DNA of 64,000 nt from Anaerolineaceae bacterium (GTDB taxonomy: Bacteria; Chloroflexota; Anaerolineae; Anaerolineales; Anaerolineaceae). The stretch spans positions 62,001 through 126,000 of the forward strand of contig JAURZL010000019.1 in assembly GCA_030653365.1 (NCBI GenBank), given 5' to 3'. A program made the position numbers and the translations under genes. Every line of letters begins with the position of its first letter. Position 1 is the stretch's first letter. The notes beneath the pieces were generated by a model. It was not told the origin of the DNA, searched no databases, and saw only the letters and a program-made list of their open reading frames with translations. Below, piece after piece: positions 63,557 to 64,000 of this stretch.

Positions 63557-64000
63557 AAATGGGTTTCTTCTCCTGATGTATAATGCAGCAATTTTACTAA
63601 GTACTGCATTATTATTCGATAATACAAAAATTCGTTGGCGTCAGAATTTAATTGGTATTCAAAGAATATTTGTTGGATTGATTTTAGGATTTATCGGAAT
63701 TATGCTAATGGTCAATCCCTGGAATTTTGCACCTGGGATTATTTTTGATACGCGTTCGATATTATTGAGTGTTTCTGGTTTGTTTTTTGGGTTAGTGCCA
63801 ACCGTCATCGCGATGATAATGACTTCCATTTTCAGATATGTGCAGGGTGGGGTAGCAGCCTGGACTGGAGTTAGCGTTATCCTTGCCACAGGTGGTATTG
63901 GGCTTGCCTGGCGATATCTTCGCAAAAAGAAAATTGATCAGATATCATTGATTGAGTTATATCTTTTCGGATTGATAAATCATGTGGTGATGTTGTTGCT
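63549..64000 (+). CDS. 5TMR-LYT type membrane receptor, 5' part
   Basis: The ATG overlaps the previous stop by 8 bases and the frame runs off the window edge after about 150 residues. Five or so hydrophobic helices are visible. The stretch GIIFDTRSILLSVSGLFFGL, followed by a RYVQGG-containing helix, matches the 5TM receptor of the LytS/YhcK type, which usually sits before PAS, GGDEF or kinase domains. The missing part probably carries the output domain. It is the third gene of the signalling cluster. Confidence 0.8.
   Translation, partial: MIENGFLLLMYNAAILLSTALLFDNTKIRWRQNLIGIQRIFVGLILGFIGIMLMVNPWNFAPGIIFDTRSILLSVSGLFFGLVPTVIAMIMTSIFRYVQGGVAAWTGVSVILATGGIGLAWRYLRKKKIDQISLIELYLFGLINHVVMLL

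Overview
The window reads as a stretch of chromosome from an anaerobic bacterium, most likely Chloroflexota, class Anaerolineae. That assignment is inference from gene content: a one-chain glycyl-tRNA synthetase (GlyQS), dnaG directly followed by the housekeeping sigma factor, a full 14-subunit NADH dehydrogenase operon, a FeoB iron transporter split into two genes, a glycyl-radical enzyme, and a secreted protein ending in a YMPII-type tail. Genes are dense, mostly on + from 1 to 24 kb and 38 to 51 kb, and mostly on - from 24.5 to 38 kb and 51 to 58.7 kb.

Region 1 (1-9.75 kb) is housekeeping: the 3' end of an unknown gene, recO, glyQS, dnaG, rpoD and a multi-spanning membrane protein. Several promoters here share an extended -10 of the form TGGTATAA, and in two cases it lies so close to the start codon that the mRNA should be leaderless. 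Region 2 (10-24.4 kb) is nuoABCDEFGHIJKLMN from one good promoter to one intrinsic terminator. Region 3 (24.5-30.8 kb) holds a secreted double 5'-nucleotidase, a canonical promoter with a palindrome but no obvious gene, a tRNA-Arg(UCG), a broken copy of the 3' half of that tRNA, repeat-rich non-coding DNA, and two small genes (DinB-like, DUF1905).

Region 4 (30.8-37.8 kb) is a glycyl-radical enzyme, its activase and a PNPOx-like flavoprotein. They lie downstream of a GntR/FCD regulator and a perfect 16+16 bp inverted repeat. A lipoprotein with a phospholipase A2-like HDQCY motif follows. Region 5 (38-43.6 kb) is an AbiEi/AbiEii type IV toxin-antitoxin pair and an iron-uptake operon: a membrane-anchored DtxR-FeoA fusion, FeoB G domain, FeoB permease and a second DtxR regulator, with a DtxR-type palindrome over the promoter.

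Region 6 (43.7-50.9 kb) is the most unusual. A 1823-residue protein joins a cytoplasmic STAND-type NTPase and TPR array through one membrane helix to an extracellular beta-helix and three lectin-like modules. Twelve bases downstream lies a second STAND-type NTPase that ends in a TIR domain. I propose a transmembrane surface-sensing STAND/TIR pair, possibly a defence or self-recognition system. A decayed TIR/STAND relative lies at 58.97-59.2 kb.

Region 7 (51-58.7 kb) is a five-gene catabolic operon: molybdenum hydroxylase, dihydropyrimidinase-like hydrolase, PreT, PreA and a UroD-like protein. Region 8 (59.5-64 kb) is signal transduction: a REC-PAS-PAS protein, a Cache-HAMP-PAS-GGDEF-HD-GYP protein, and the start of a 5TMR-LYT receptor cut by the window edge. 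No CRISPR array, intact insertion sequence or rRNA was seen.
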